Shown here piece by piece: positions 1-9,305 of a stretch of 64,000 nucleotides of DNA. The notes beneath the pieces are model-generated. The model had not been told where the DNA came from. It saw only the letters and a list, made by a program, of their open reading frames with translations, and did not search any database. Origin of the DNA: Cellulomonas composti. Its GTDB lineage: Bacteria; Actinomycetota; Actinomycetes; Actinomycetales; Cellulomonadaceae. The stretch lies in assembly GCF_007990245.1 (NCBI RefSeq), contig NZ_BJWG01000001.1, positions 124,001-188,000 on the forward strand. The letters are read 5' to 3'. Position numbers and translations under genes: made by a program. Within the stretch, counting starts at the first letter, position 1; every line of letters begins with the position of its first letter.

Positions 1-407
1 ACCTGGCGCCACAGCTCGTCGTCGAGCTCGGGTGCGGGCGACGCCGGGCGTGCGCCGTCGCCACGCAGGACGTCCTGCGTGTGCACCCAGAGCTCGGTGG
101 TGTTGGCGGCGTCGGGCGCCCACGCGACGGGGTGCCAGCGTGAGGGCCCCGCCGCCACCTGTCCGACGAGCGCGGTGTAGCCCTCGGGCGACTCGGCGCC
201 CGCCGCGAGCTCCTGGATCGCGTGCTCGGCGCTGTTCGCGAGCGGGCGTACGACGAGCCCGAGCCCGACCTTCACGGAACGTTCGCGCAGCACGACGTGC
301 GCCGCGAGGTGACGCGTCCGCCAGCCCTCGCACAGGGTCGGCGCGTCGGGTCCGGCGCTGCGCAGCGCGGCGGTCAGGTCGGCCCGCAGGCTCTCGTGCC
401 AGGTCAC
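1..407 (-). CDS. TIGR03085-family metal-binding protein, 5' part only
   Basis: The gene reads leftward from a GTG at 407 and leaves the window at base 1, so only the first 135 or so codons are present. The start of the protein (VTWHESLRADL, then LCEGWRTRHLAAHVVLRE near residues 28-45) matches the DinB-like, maleylpyruvate-isomerase-type fold of the actinobacterial TIGR03085 family; a conserved NTTELWVHTQDV stretch follows near residue 110. The His residues in these motifs are the family's presumed metal ligands. The exact reaction is unknown; relatives are mycothiol-dependent enzymes or orphans. The GTG was chosen because the upstream ATG at 412-414 hits a stop at its third codon, and a CAGCAT hexamer lies 6 nt before the GTG, as in leaderless genes. 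Confidence 0.8.
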   Translation of the reverse strand, partial: MTWHESLRADLTAALRSAGPDAPTLCEGWRTRHLAAHVVLRERSVKVGLGLVVRPLANSAEHAIQELAAGAESPEGYTALVGQVAAGPSRWHPVAWAPDAANTTELWVHTQDVLRGDGARPASPAPELDDELWRQ

Positions 408-488
408 CGGCACATGCTGGCACGGACCGGACGAGCGCGCGCAGCGACGTGAGACGATGGCGGCCACCCCCTCCGGAAGGCCGTCTTC

Positions 489-2414
489 ATGCCTGCGCCC
501 GCACCCAGCCCCATGGGGCTGAGCGGATCGGCCCCTCGCCGGGCCACGACGCTGATCTGGCGCGGTCTGCGGGCCCACCCCTGGACGTACACGGTCGCGA
601 TCGGCACGTCCGCGGTGTTCGGCGCGGCGACCGTGGCCGTGAGCCGGGTGCTCGGCTGGGCGACCGACGAGGTCGTCGTGCCCGCGCTGGCGGGCGACGA
701 CGTCGCGCAGGGGCGGATCTGGTGGGCCGGCGCGGTGATGGTCCTGGTCGCGATCACGCTCGCGCTGAGCGTGGCCGGGCGGCGCATCTTCGCGGGTCTC
801 GGCTACGCGCAGATCCAGGAGGACCACCGGCTGCGCGTCACGCGCCAGTACCTGCGACTGCCGATGACCTGGCACCGCCGGCACCCCACGGGCCAGCTCC
901 TGTCGAACGCCGGTGCCGACGTCGAGGCGGCCACCGGCGTGTTCAACCCGTTCCCGTTCGCGCTCGGCGTCGTCGTCATGCTCGTCGTGGCAGCCGTGAT
1001 GCTGTTCCTGACCGACGTCTGGCTCGCGTTCGCGGCGCTCGCGATCCTGCCGGTCGCGATCGTCGTGAACCTGGTGTTCCAGCGCCGGATGTCGCCCGCG
1101 ATCGCGCACGCGCAGCAGCTGCGGGCCGAGGTCGCGGACATCGCGCACGAGAGCTTCGAGGCGGCCACGCTGGTCACGGCGCTGGGCACGCAGGCGCGCG
1201 AGGAGGCGCGGTTCGCTGCCCGGGCGGGTGAGCTCGCGCGCGCCAACGTCCACGTGGGCGTCGTGCGGGCGTTCTTCGACCCGATCATCGACGTGCTGCC
1301 GGGCCTGGGCACGCTGCTCGTGCTCGTCGTCGGGACCGTGCGGGTCACCGAGGGCGCGATCGGCACCGGGGACGTCGTCGCCGCGGCCTACCTGCTGACC
1401 CTGTTCTCCGTGCCGGTGCGCTCGTTCGGCTGGGTGCTCGGGGAGCTGCCGCGCGCCCTCGTCGGGTACGACCGGGTGGCGCGCGTCGTCGACTCGCGCG
1501 GCGCGTTGCCCGCAGGCGAGCTGCCGTGGCACCCGCACGGTGCGGCGGCGGTCGCGTTCGACGACGTCACGCGCACGGTCGCGACGACGCACGGTCACCA
1601 CGTGCTCGTGCAGGACGTCGACCTGCAGGTTCCTGCGGGCCGCACGGTCGCGATCGTCGGGGCCACCGGGTCGGGAAAGACCAGCCTGGTGCAGCTCGTC
1701 GCGCGGCTCGACGACCCCAGCCGCGGCGCGGTCACGGTCGACGGGCTCGACCTGCGCGACGTGCGCCCGGCGGACCTGGCGCGGCACGTCGCGTTCGTCG
1801 CGCAGCAGGCGTTCGTGTTCGAGGACACCGTGCGTGGCAACGTCACGCTCGCGGACGACGACGCGGCGCCCGGACCCGACGGCACCGGCGGGTCCGACGA
1901 CGCCGGGACGTCCGACGACGACGTGTGGGAGGCGCTGCGGCTCGCGCGGCTCGACGAGACGGTCGCGGCCCTGCCCGGCGGCCTCGACGCCCGGCTCGGC
2001 GAGCGCGGCGCGAACCTGTCGGGCGGTCAGCGGCAGCGCCTCGCACTCGCGCGGGCCCTGGTGCGCCGGCCGAGCGTGCTCGTGCTGGACGACGCGACCT
2101 CGGCGGTCGACCCCCGCATCGAGCAGGCCATCCTGCGCGGGCTGCGCGAGCGCGGCGACGCCCCGACCGTGCTGCTCGTCGCGTACCGCATGTCGTCGGT
2201 GCTGCTGGCCGACGAGGTCGTGCACGTCGACGGTGGCCGCGTCGTCGACCGCGGCACGCACGCCGAGCTGCTCGCTCGCGACGCGGGCTACCGCGAGCTC
2301 GCGACGGCGTACGAGCGCGAGAGCGCGCGCCGCGAGGGTGCGGACTGGGACGAGGCGCTCGACCTCGTCGGGTCCGGGTCCGACGCGCGCGACGACGACG
2401 GGGGTGTGGCATGA
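489..2414 (+). CDS. ABC exporter, half-transporter with degenerate ATP site
   Basis: A 641-residue fusion of an exporter-type transmembrane domain (six helices, about residues 30-320) and an ATPase domain (about 360-600). The Walker A GATGSGKTS is near residue 390, the signature NLSGGQRQR near 507 is canonical, but the Walker B is followed by Asp instead of the catalytic Glu (VLVLDDATSAVD, near 533) and the switch His is Tyr (VAYRMSS, near 564). These changes are known from heterodimeric exporters in which one of the two ATP sites is inactive. The stop overlaps the start of the next half-transporter (ATGA), so the two probably form one heterodimer. The substrate (drug, lipid or peptide) cannot be read from the sequence. 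GGAAGG before the ATG serves as ribosome site. Confidence 0.92.
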   Translation: MPAPAPSPMGLSGSAPRRATTLIWRGLRAHPWTYTVAIGTSAVFGAATVAVSRVLGWATDEVVVPALAGDDVAQGRIWWAGAVMVLVAITLALSVAGRRIFAGLGYAQIQEDHRLRVTRQYLRLPMTWHRRHPTGQLLSNAGADVEAATGVFNPFPFALGVVVMLVVAAVMLFLTDVWLAFAALAILPVAIVVNLVFQRRMSPAIAHAQQLRAEVADIAHESFEAATLVTALGTQAREEARFAARAGELARANVHVGVVRAFFDPIIDVLPGLGTLLVLVVGTVRVTEGAIGTGDVVAAAYLLTLFSVPVRSFGWVLGELPRALVGYDRVARVVDSRGALPAGELPWHPHGAAAVAFDDVTRTVATTHGHHVLVQDVDLQVPAGRTVAIVGATGSGKTSLVQLVARLDDPSRGAVTVDGLDLRDVRPADLARHVAFVAQQAFVFEDTVRGNVTLADDDAAPGPDGTGGSDDAGTSDDDVWEALRLARLDETVAALPGGLDARLGERGANLSGGQRQRLALARALVRRPSVLVLDDATSAVDPRIEQAILRGLRERGDAPTVLLVAYRMSSVLLADEVVHVDGGRVVDRGTHAELLARDAGYRELATAYERESARREGADWDEALDLVGSGSDARDDDGGVA

Positions 2415-4225
2415 GCGCCGGCACCTCGACGGGTATGAGCCCGACGAGCACCGCGAGCGTGCGCGCGACCCTGCGCCACGGCCTGCGCGTCTCGCCCGAG
2501 CTGGCGCAGGGGCTGACGGTGACGATCCTGCTCGCGGTCGCGGCGGCCGTCGGGCGGGTGCTCGTCCCGATCGCGGTCCAGCAGACCGTCGACACCGGGA
2601 TCCTCGCCGAGGGCGGCCCTGACACCGCCCGGGTCGTGACGCTCGCGACGATCGCGGCGATCGGCCTGCTGCTCGGCGCGGCGTGCTCCGCGGTGGTGAA
2701 CATCCGGCTGTTCCGGTCGAGCGAGGCCGGCCTACTCACGCTGCGGCGGCGCGCGTTCCGGCACGTGCACGACCTGTCGGTGCTCACGCGCGACACCGAG
2801 CGCCGCGGGAGCCTCGTCAGCCGCGTGACCTCGGACGTCGACACCATCTCGTTGTTCGTGCAGTGGGGCGGCATCATGCTGCTCGTCTCGGTGCTCCAGA
2901 TCGGCGTCGCCACGGTGCTCATGGCCGTGTACTCCTGGCAGCTCACGCTGATCGTGTACCTCGGCTTCCTGCCGCTCGCGCTGGTCCTCCCGGTGCTGCA
3001 GAAGCGCGTGAACCGGCGGTACTCCTTCGTGCGCGAGCGCTACGGCGCGATGCTCGGCGCGGTGTCCGAGGCGGTCGTCGGTGCCGAGACGATCCGGGCG
3101 TACGGCGCGGCGGGCCGCACGCAGCGGCGCATCGACGGTTCGGTGAGCGGTACACGGCGTGCGATGGTCCGCGCGCAGAACCTCGTCGGCGCGACGTTCG
3201 CCTCGGGCGTGCTCGTCGCGAACCTCGTGCTCGCGGCCGTGATCGTCCTCGGCACGCACCTCGGTGTCGCGGGCGACGTCAGCGCCGGCAGCCTGCTCGC
3301 GTTCCTGTTCCTCGTGCAGCTGTTCACGGGCCCGGTGCAGATGGCGACCGAGATCCTCAACGAGCTGCAGAACGCCGTCGCGGGCTGGCGGCGCGTGCTC
3401 GGGGTGCTCGAGACGCCCGTCGAGGTGGCCGATCCGGCGCACGCCGGCGCTCCCAGCCCGCGTGCGGCGGCGCACGTCGAGCTGCGCGGCGTGCACTTCG
3501 CGTACCCGGACGGCCCGCCGGTGCTGCAGGACGTCGACGTCGTCGTCCCCGCCGGTTCGTCGGTGGCGGTCGTGGGGGCCACGGGCTCGGGCAAGACGAC
3601 GATCGCGCGGCTCGTCGCCCGGTTCATGGACCCGACGGACGGCGCGGTGCTGCTCGACGGCACCGACGTGCGCGACGTCCGGCTCGAGCACCTGCGCCGG
3701 CGCGTCGTGCTGGTGCCGCAGGAGGGGTTCCTGTTCGACGGCACGTTGGCCGAGAACATCGCCTACGGCCTGCGCGGCGAGGACCTGGCGCTGCACCCGA
3801 GCCCCGACGACCCGCGCGTGCGCGCCGCGATCGACGCCCTCGGACTGGCGACGTGGGTCGACGAGCTGCCCGCCGGCCTCGCGACTCCTGTGGGCCAGCG
3901 CGGTGAGTCGCTGTCCGCGGGCGAGCGCCAGCTCGTCGCCCTGGCGCGCGCCTACCTCGCCGACGCGGACGTGCTGCTGCTCGACGAGGCGACCTCGGCC
4001 GTCGACCCGGCGACCGAGGTGCGCATCGCGCGCGCGCTCGGCGGGCTCACCGCGGGCCGCACGACGATCACCATCGCGCACCGCCTCTCGACCGCCGAGG
4101 CCGCGGACGCCGTGGTCGTCGTCGACCGCGGCCGCGTCGTCCAGCACGGTCACCACGACGAGCTCGTCGGGCAGGACGGCCCGTACGCGCAGATGCACGC
4201 CGCCTGGATGGCCCAGACCCGCTGA
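2411..4225 (+). CDS. ABC exporter, half-transporter with catalytic ATP site
   Basis: 604 residues, transmembrane domain followed by ATPase domain, partner of the preceding gene with which it shares an ATGA overlap. Walker A GATGSGKTT is near residue 389; Walker B LLLDEATSAVD (near 522) keeps the catalytic Glu and IAHRLST (near 555) keeps the switch His. Its signature motif, however, is the non-canonical LSAGERQ (near 500). In a heterodimer the signature of one chain completes the site of the other, so this chain's good Walker motifs pair with the good signature of the first chain, and the two poor halves pair with each other. This is the arrangement known for asymmetric exporters of the BmrCD/TM287-288 type. 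A long upstream extension of the frame overlaps the first gene and is not used. Confidence 0.92.
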   Translation: MSAGTSTGMSPTSTASVRATLRHGLRVSPELAQGLTVTILLAVAAAVGRVLVPIAVQQTVDTGILAEGGPDTARVVTLATIAAIGLLLGAACSAVVNIRLFRSSEAGLLTLRRRAFRHVHDLSVLTRDTERRGSLVSRVTSDVDTISLFVQWGGIMLLVSVLQIGVATVLMAVYSWQLTLIVYLGFLPLALVLPVLQKRVNRRYSFVRERYGAMLGAVSEAVVGAETIRAYGAAGRTQRRIDGSVSGTRRAMVRAQNLVGATFASGVLVANLVLAAVIVLGTHLGVAGDVSAGSLLAFLFLVQLFTGPVQMATEILNELQNAVAGWRRVLGVLETPVEVADPAHAGAPSPRAAAHVELRGVHFAYPDGPPVLQDVDVVVPAGSSVAVVGATGSGKTTIARLVARFMDPTDGAVLLDGTDVRDVRLEHLRRRVVLVPQEGFLFDGTLAENIAYGLRGEDLALHPSPDDPRVRAAIDALGLATWVDELPAGLATPVGQRGESLSAGERQLVALARAYLADADVLLLDEATSAVDPATEVRIARALGGLTAGRTTITIAHRLSTAEAADAVVVVDRGRVVQHGHHDELVGQDGPYAQMHAAWMAQTR

Positions 4226-4309
4226 GCGCTCGTCCCCAACCGAACGGGTGCCGAGAACGTCGTGGTAGTTGACGGCCCGCCCGGGTCGCGCCGCGGACGA
4301 GGAGAGCCG

Positions 4310-4843
4310 ATGCACACCTGGTCGAGCACGCTCGACGCGCTGGTGCGCGAGCGGGGGCCCGCGCTGACGCGCTACGGCTACCTGCTCACCGGCAGCACTG
4401 CCGACGCGCAGGACCTCGTCCAGGAGGCGGTCGCCCGGGTGCTCGCCCGCAAGCCCCGGCTGCGCGACGTCGTGACGCTCGAGTCCTACGTCCGTCGCGT
4501 GATGCTCACGATGGTCGTGGACGAGGGCCGACGAGCGCAGCGCTGGCGGCGCGTCCGGCACCTCGTCGCGACACCCGACGAGGTGCCGGACGCGGCCGCC
4601 GAGGTCGTCGGGGCCTCGCTGCTGGAGACGGCGCTCGCGACGCTGAGCCCGCGGCAGCGCGCGTGCACCGTGCTGCGCTACGTCGAGGACCTGTCCGGAC
4701 GGGAGATCGCCGATGCGCTCGGTGTCTCGGAGGGTGCGGTCAAGCGCTACCTCAGCGAGGCGAACGCGCGCATGAGCGCGGTGCTCGGCCCGGTGGACGA
4801 CCAGGAAGGTGAGCACGTCGTGATCGGGAGGAACCCGCGATGA
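4310..4843 (+). CDS. SigE-family (ECF-like) RNA polymerase sigma factor
   Basis: 177 residues with the two domains of extracytoplasmic-function sigma factors: region 2 near residues 10-80 (RYGYLLTGSTADAQDLVQEA) and region 4 near 105-160 (LSPRQRACTVLRYVEDLSG, then the helix-turn-helix IADALGVSEGAVKRYLSEA). It matches the actinobacterial SigE family (TIGR02983). GGAGAG at 4301 sets the ATG at 4310 rather than the in-frame GTG upstream. The stop overlaps the start of the next gene (ATGA), an exported protein with a short cytoplasmic arm, the usual position of an anti-sigma factor. Which promoters it serves is not visible here. Confidence 0.88.
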   Translation: MHTWSSTLDALVRERGPALTRYGYLLTGSTADAQDLVQEAVARVLARKPRLRDVVTLESYVRRVMLTMVVDEGRRAQRWRRVRHLVATPDEVPDAAAEVVGASLLETALATLSPRQRACTVLRYVEDLSGREIADALGVSEGAVKRYLSEANARMSAVLGPVDDQEGEHVVIGRNPR

Positions 4844-6189
4844 CCTACGACCTGCGACGCTCGCTGCGCGCGCTCGAGCAGGACGCGCCCACCGTTGCGC
4901 TCGACGTCCACCGGATCGACGCGCGCGCCGCGCAGCGCCGCCGGCGCCGCGTCGGTGGCACCACGGTCGGCGCCGTCGCGGTCGTCGCGGCCGTCGCGCT
5001 CGCCGTGCCGCACGCGTCCTGGACGACGAGCGCCCCGCCGGCGCAGCCGGCACCGACCGGCGTCGTGCCGACCGGCGCGCCGACGTGCGGCGACGTGATG
5101 CCCGCGACGGTCGCGGACGAGGACCTCGTCGTGAGCGTGTTCCACGACGCGACGCCCTCCTGGGGCGTCGGTGCGGCCGTCCTGCTCGAGGGACGCGGCG
5201 AGGCGGCGCTCGACGTCGCGGCCACGCCGGGGGCGGTCTACCTGGTGCAGGACGGGCGCGTCGTCGCGGTCGGGTCGCAGCCGTTCGGTGACGGCGAGCT
5301 CGCGGCGCGCGGGCGGTCTCTGACGTCCGTCGGGATCGATCCGGTCGACTGCGGCACCGGGCAGCTGCTGCCCGACGGCGACTACCGCGTGTACGCGTAC
5401 CAGCGGGCCGTGGCGAGCGGGATGGAGACCGAGCACGTCGCGCTCGGCGGCGGGCTTCCCGTGCGGCTGGCCGACGGGCAGGAGGACCTCGGCTGCGGAG
5501 CGCCCGTCGCGGTCCCGGCCACCGTGCCGGAGTCGGGGGCGGTCGACCTGACGGGGGTCATCGTCGACGACGGCACGCCGGGTGCGGTCGCGCGACTGTC
5601 GGCGTCGTGGCAGGACGTCCCCGGCTCCACGCTCGTCTCGGCCCGGACGACCCTGGCGTTCACCGACGCGGACGGTGCGGTCGTCGGCTACGCGGACCCG
5701 TACGTGACGACCACGACGGCCGGGACGTCGGTCGAGCTCGAGCTCCCGCTCGCCGGCCTCGACTGCGGCGGCGTCGCGCTGCCGGCGGGGGACTACGGCG
5801 TCGTCGGCCTCGTGACCTGGTACCTCACCGGCGCCCCGGCGCCCGAGGGTCCGTCGGCGTCGTCGGTCGATCTGGGGCGGCATGCCGTGCCGGAGCCGAC
5901 CGGCACGTGCGGCGAGATCGTCCTCGGTCAGGGCGAGCAGGTGCCCGCCACGGCCTGGGCGTGCCTCGACGCGGCGACGGGAACGGGCGCGACCCTCGTC
6001 GTGACCTTCCCGACGACCGAGGGTGACCCGATCGTCACGACCTACCGCGTCGGTCCGGATGTCGACGGCCTCGAGATCACCACGGACGCGACGCAGGACC
6101 GGTTCGGCGGCCCCGACGCGGGGATCTCGACCGAGACCTGCCCGGACACCGTCACCGCGGCCGAGCCGCTGGGCTGCCGACCGGCGTGA
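4840..6189 (+). CDS. Membrane-anchored exported protein, possible anti-sigma partner
   Basis: 449 residues. A short cytoplasmic N-terminus (about 38 residues, ending in an Arg-rich QRRRRR stretch) is followed by one membrane helix (about 39-57) and a long extracytoplasmic part with several CG-containing loops (TCGD, DCGTG, GCGAP, DCGGV, TCGEI) whose cysteines could form disulfides. It is translationally coupled to the SigE-family sigma gene (ATGA), so an anti-sigma or sensor role is likely from context. No zinc-binding HxxxCxxC anti-sigma motif is visible, so the role stays an inference and the outer domain is unassigned. Confidence 0.7.
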   Translation: MTYDLRRSLRALEQDAPTVALDVHRIDARAAQRRRRRVGGTTVGAVAVVAAVALAVPHASWTTSAPPAQPAPTGVVPTGAPTCGDVMPATVADEDLVVSVFHDATPSWGVGAAVLLEGRGEAALDVAATPGAVYLVQDGRVVAVGSQPFGDGELAARGRSLTSVGIDPVDCGTGQLLPDGDYRVYAYQRAVASGMETEHVALGGGLPVRLADGQEDLGCGAPVAVPATVPESGAVDLTGVIVDDGTPGAVARLSASWQDVPGSTLVSARTTLAFTDADGAVVGYADPYVTTTTAGTSVELELPLAGLDCGGVALPAGDYGVVGLVTWYLTGAPAPEGPSASSVDLGRHAVPEPTGTCGEIVLGQGEQVPATAWACLDAATGTGATLVVTFPTTEGDPIVTTYRVGPDVDGLEITTDATQDRFGGPDAGISTETCPDTVTAAEPLGCRPA

Positions 6190-6232
6190 ACGGGCGCCCG
6201 GGCGTGTCGGACCGACGTGGGAGGATGCGCGG

Positions 6233-6670
6233 GTGCCGACAGCCGACACCGCCCTGGACCCCGCCGTCGCCGCGCGCCTCAAGCGTGACGAGCACGGCCT
6301 CGTCGCCGCGATCGTCCAGCAGCACGACACCCGCGAGGTGCTCATGCTGGGCTGGATGGACGACGAGGCCCTGCACCGCACGCTCACCAGCGGGCGCGTG
6401 ACGTTCTGGAGCCGCTCGCGGCAGGAGTACTGGCGCAAGGGGGACACGTCGGGCCACGTGCAGCACGTGCGCGCCGTGAGCATCGACTGCGACGGCGACG
6501 CGCTGCTCGTCGAGGTGGACCAGGTGGGCGCCGCGTGCCACACCGGCGCCCGCACGTGCTTCGAGGCGGGCGGGCCGCTGCCCGTCACGGTCGTGGACAC
6601 GGCCGTGGGTACGGCTGCGGGTACGGCTGCGGGTACGGCTGTCGGTACGGACGCGGGGGAGGACCGATGA
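6233..6670 (+). CDS. hisI: Phosphoribosyl-AMP cyclohydrolase
   Basis: Third step of histidine synthesis: opens the purine ring of phosphoribosyl-AMP. 145 residues. Seen motifs: [30 protein letters not shown], and the metal-binding [15 protein letters not shown] followed by [10 protein letters not shown], whose Cys and Asp residues bind Zn and Mg in the family. The start is a GTG; a GGGAGGAT sequence just before it can act as ribosome site or, as GAGGAT 6 nt from the start, as the -10 box of a leaderless transcript. The last 20 or so residues are a low-complexity tail (repeated G-T-A) that typical HisI proteins lack. The stop overlaps the trpE start (ATGA), coupling His and Trp genes. Confidence 0.95.
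   Translation: MPTADTALDPAVAARLKRDEHGLVAAIVQQHDTREVLMLGWMDDEALHRTLTSGRVTFWSRSRQEYWRKGDTSGHVQHVRAVSIDCDGDALLVEVDQVGAACHTGARTCFEAGGPLPVTVVDTAVGTAAGTAAGTAVGTDAGEDR
6605..6652 (+). repeat. Short tandem repeat in the 3' end of hisI
   Basis: About four imperfect copies of a 12-bp unit (GGTACGGCTGCG and variants) encode the G-T-A-A repeat tail of HisI. The unit is a multiple of three, so changes in copy number keep the frame. It lies just before the hisI/trpE overlap. Confidence 0.75.
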
Positions 6671-8235
6671 CGGCGCCCGACCCGGGCGACGCCCGCACGG
6701 CCGACCAGGTGCCGTGGGGCACGACGTGGCCCGCACTGCCGCGGTTCCGCGAGCTCGCGGCCACGCGCCGCGTGATCCCCGTGGTGCGACGCCTGCTCGC
6801 CGACGACGTGACACCCGTCGGGCTGTACCGCACGCTCGCGGCCGGGCGGCCCGGAACGTTCATCCTGGAGTCGGCCGAGGCCGACGGCACGTGGGCACGC
6901 TGGTCGTTCGTCGGGGTGCGCTCGCGCGCGACGCTGACGGTGCGCGAGGGCGCGGCCGTGTGGTCGGGCGACGTGCCGGTCGGTGTGCCGACCGACGGTG
7001 ACGTCCTCGACGTGCTGGGCGAGACGCTCGACGTGCTGCGCACGCCCGCGATCCCGGGCCTGCCGCCGCTCACGGGCGGCCTCGTCGGCGCGCTGGGCTG
7101 GGACATCGTGCACCACTGGGAGCCCACGCTGCCGCGCAAGGCACCCGAGGAGCTCGGCGTCCCCGAGCTCACGCTGCTGCTCGCGACCGACCTCGCGGTG
7201 GTCGACCACCAGGACGGCTCGGTGTGGCTGATCGCGAACGCGATCAACTTCGACGACACCGACGAGAGGGTCGACGAGGCACACGCCGACGCGGTGCAAC
7301 GGCTCGACGCGATGCAGGAGGCGCTGCTGCACCCCGCGACGCCCGCGCTCGCCGTGCTCGGCGACGACGCGGGGCCCGAGCTGCGGTTCCGCTCGAACCG
7401 CGACGAGTTCGACCAGGCCGTGCGGTTCGGCAAGGAGGCGATCCGGGACGGCGAGGTGTTCCAGGTCGTGTTCTCGCTGCGGCTGGACCTGGACTGCCCG
7501 GCCGAGCCGATCGACGTGTACCGCGTGCTGCGCACGATCAACCCGAGCCCGTACATGTACTACGTGCAGCTCCAGGACGCCGACGGCGTCGACTTCGCGG
7601 TCGTCGGCTCGAGCCCCGAGACGCTGGTCAAGGTCGACGCGGGCCACGTCACGACGTACCCGATCGCCGGGTCGCGGCCGCGCGGCGCCACGCCCGAGGA
7701 GGACCGCGCGCTGGCCGACGAGGTGCTCGCCGACCCGAAGGAGCGCTCCGAGCACATCATGCTGGTCGACCTGTCCCGCAACGACCTCGCGCGCGTGTGC
7801 GAGCCGTCGTCGGTCGAGGTGATCGACTTCATGTCCGTGCGGCGGTTCTCGCACATCATGCACATCACGTCGACGGTCGTCGGGCGGCTGCGGCCCGGCG
7901 CGACCGCGCTGCAGACGTTCACCGCGACGTTCCCCGCGGGGACGCTGTCGGGCGCGCCCAAGCCGCGCGCGATCGCCCTGATCGACGAGATCGAGCCCGC
8001 GCGCCGCGGCATCTACGGCGGCACGGTCGGGTACTTCGACTTCGCGGGCGGCATGGACATGGCCATCGCGATCCGCACCGCGCTGATCCGCGAGGGCCGC
8101 GCCAGCGTGCAGGCGGGCGCGGGCATCGTCGCGGACTCCGTCCCCGAGCTGGAGTACGCCGAGTCGCGCAACAAGGCCGCCGCGGTCGTCGGCGCCATCC
8201 AGGTGGCCTCGCGGTTGCGCCGCGTCGCACCGTGA
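6667..8235 (+). CDS. trpE: Anthranilate synthase component I
   Basis: Chorismate plus glutamine-derived ammonia to anthranilate, first step of tryptophan synthesis; works with a glutamine amidotransferase subunit (TrpG) that is not in this window. 522 residues. The feedback-inhibition motif appears as [11 protein letters not shown] near residue 63, and the C-terminal chorismate-binding domain shows [43 protein letters not shown] and GGTVGYFDF with the final [18 protein letters not shown] lies before the ATG, which overlaps the hisI stop by four bases. The stop overlaps the GTG of the next membrane-protein gene. Confidence 0.97.
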   Translation: MTAPDPGDARTADQVPWGTTWPALPRFRELAATRRVIPVVRRLLADDVTPVGLYRTLAAGRPGTFILESAEADGTWARWSFVGVRSRATLTVREGAAVWSGDVPVGVPTDGDVLDVLGETLDVLRTPAIPGLPPLTGGLVGALGWDIVHHWEPTLPRKAPEELGVPELTLLLATDLAVVDHQDGSVWLIANAINFDDTDERVDEAHADAVQRLDAMQEALLHPATPALAVLGDDAGPELRFRSNRDEFDQAVRFGKEAIRDGEVFQVVFSLRLDLDCPAEPIDVYRVLRTINPSPYMYYVQLQDADGVDFAVVGSSPETLVKVDAGHVTTYPIAGSRPRGATPEEDRALADEVLADPKERSEHIMLVDLSRNDLARVCEPSSVEVIDFMSVRRFSHIMHITSTVVGRLRPGATALQTFTATFPAGTLSGAPKPRAIALIDEIEPARRGIYGGTVGYFDFAGGMDMAIAIRTALIREGRASVQAGAGIVADSVPELEYAESRNKAAAVVGAIQVASRLRRVAP

Positions 8236-8906
8236 CCGTCCCGTCCGGCCCGTCCGGCCCGCAGCCGGGGGAGCGCGGGTCCGACGAGGGCGCCGGGCCG
8301 GCGCCGGCACCGGAGCGCCGCTCGCGATCGGGTCGCGGCCGGGCCGCGCTCGCCGTGCTGCTCCTGGCGGGCCTGTCCGCGCTGGTGGGGGTGCCGACGT
8401 GGCTCACCGCGCACGGCACGTCCGCGCTCGCCGGCGACGTCACGGTGCGCGTGCCCGGCTCGCACGCCGCACCCGCGATCGTCGGCGCGGCGTTCGTGCT
8501 GGCCGCCGCGGCCGCCGCGCTCGCGCTCGTCGGGCGGATCGGGCGGTGGGTCGTCGCGGTCGTCGTCGTGGGCGCGGGTGTGCTCGTCGTCGCGGGTGCC
8601 GTCGGCGTGCTGGCGGACCCGGGGGGAGCCGCCGCGGGCGCCGTCGCGGACGCGACCGGCGTCGCGCACGTCGTCGGGGACGTCGAGGTGAGCGTGTGGC
8701 CGTGGGTCGCGGCGGTGCTCGGCCTGGTGACGGTCGTGTGCGGGGGCTGGCTCGTGCGGGCCTCGCGCGCGTGGGCAGGGTCGGGGCGGCACGACGTGGA
8801 CGCCGGCGGTGCGGGCGGGACGGCGGATGCGGCGCACGCGAGCGCACCGGTCGACGACGAACGCGCGGCGTGGGACGCGCTCAGCCGCGGCGACGACCCC
8901 TCCTGA
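8232..8906 (+). CDS. Trp-region conserved membrane protein (TIGR02234-like)
   Basis: 224 residues starting at a GTG that overlaps the trpE stop. After a Pro/Gly-rich start come about four hydrophobic segments (near residues 38-55, 75-95, 100-120 and 155-175) and a charged tail. Position directly after trpE and the overall pattern match the actinobacterial 'trp region conserved hypothetical membrane protein' family. Its function is unknown; a role linked to Trp synthesis or uptake has been supposed only from gene neighbourhood. The TM count is by eye. Confidence 0.8.
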   Translation: MTVPSGPSGPQPGERGSDEGAGPAPAPERRSRSGRGRAALAVLLLAGLSALVGVPTWLTAHGTSALAGDVTVRVPGSHAAPAIVGAAFVLAAAAAALALVGRIGRWVVAVVVVGAGVLVVAGAVGVLADPGGAAAGAVADATGVAHVVGDVEVSVWPWVAAVLGLVTVVCGGWLVRASRAWAGSGRHDVDAGGAGGTADAAHASAPVDDERAAWDALSRGDDPS

Positions 8907-8911
8907 CCCAC

Positions 8912-8917
8912 TAGGGT
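8912..8917 (+). promoter_or_regulatory. Candidate -10 box for the HGxxPAAW gene
   Basis: TAGGGT lies 27 bp before the ATG at 8945, in a 38-bp gap between genes. No clear -35 box is seen, which is common for actinobacterial housekeeping promoters. Confidence 0.35.
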
Positions 8918-8944
8918 GATCGCGAACCACGCAGGAAGGGCCTG

Positions 8945-9253
8945 ATGATGTCGGACAACACCCTCGCGCACCGCGCGCAGAACGCCACGGTCACCGAGGC
9001 GGCCCATCTGCCGCCGAGCGCACCCCCGACCAACCACGGGCGCACCGTCGCCGCCTGGACCACGACCTGGGTCGTGGTGCTCGGCGGTCTGATCGCCGCG
9101 GGCGGCATGGTCGCGGCGCAGGCCTGGATCTTCTGGGTCGGCATCGGTGTCGCGCTGCTCGGCCTCGTCGTCGGCAAGACGCTGCAGGTGCTCGGCCACG
9201 GTCAGGGCGGGGCGGCCACGGCCGCACGCGCCGCCCGTACCGGCGGCCACTGA
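8945..9253 (+). CDS. HGxxPAAW-family small membrane protein
   Basis: 102 residues with the family motif seen as NHGRTVAAW near residue 30 (Val replaces the usual Pro) and two membrane helices near 39-58 and 62-80. This family is regularly found beside trp genes in actinobacteria; no function is known. AGGAAGG at 8932 is a good ribosome site. Two ATG codons follow each other (8945 and 8948) and either could be used. Confidence 0.82.
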   Translation: MMSDNTLAHRAQNATVTEAAHLPPSAPPTNHGRTVAAWTTTWVVVLGGLIAAGGMVAAQAWIFWVGIGVALLGLVVGKTLQVLGHGQGGAATAARAARTGGH

Positions 9254-9305
9254 CCGACGACCCACGCGCGCCCCGCCCGGGCGCGCCACCGGACCTGGAG
9301 TGCCG

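Noticed and set aside
2732..5053. Very long open frames on the opposite strand of the ABC, gltB, trp, pilus and carB genes (up to 1451 codons)
   Set aside because: They mirror the third-position GC bias of the real genes, have Arg/Ala/His-rich nonsense composition, and no family motifs or ribosome sites.
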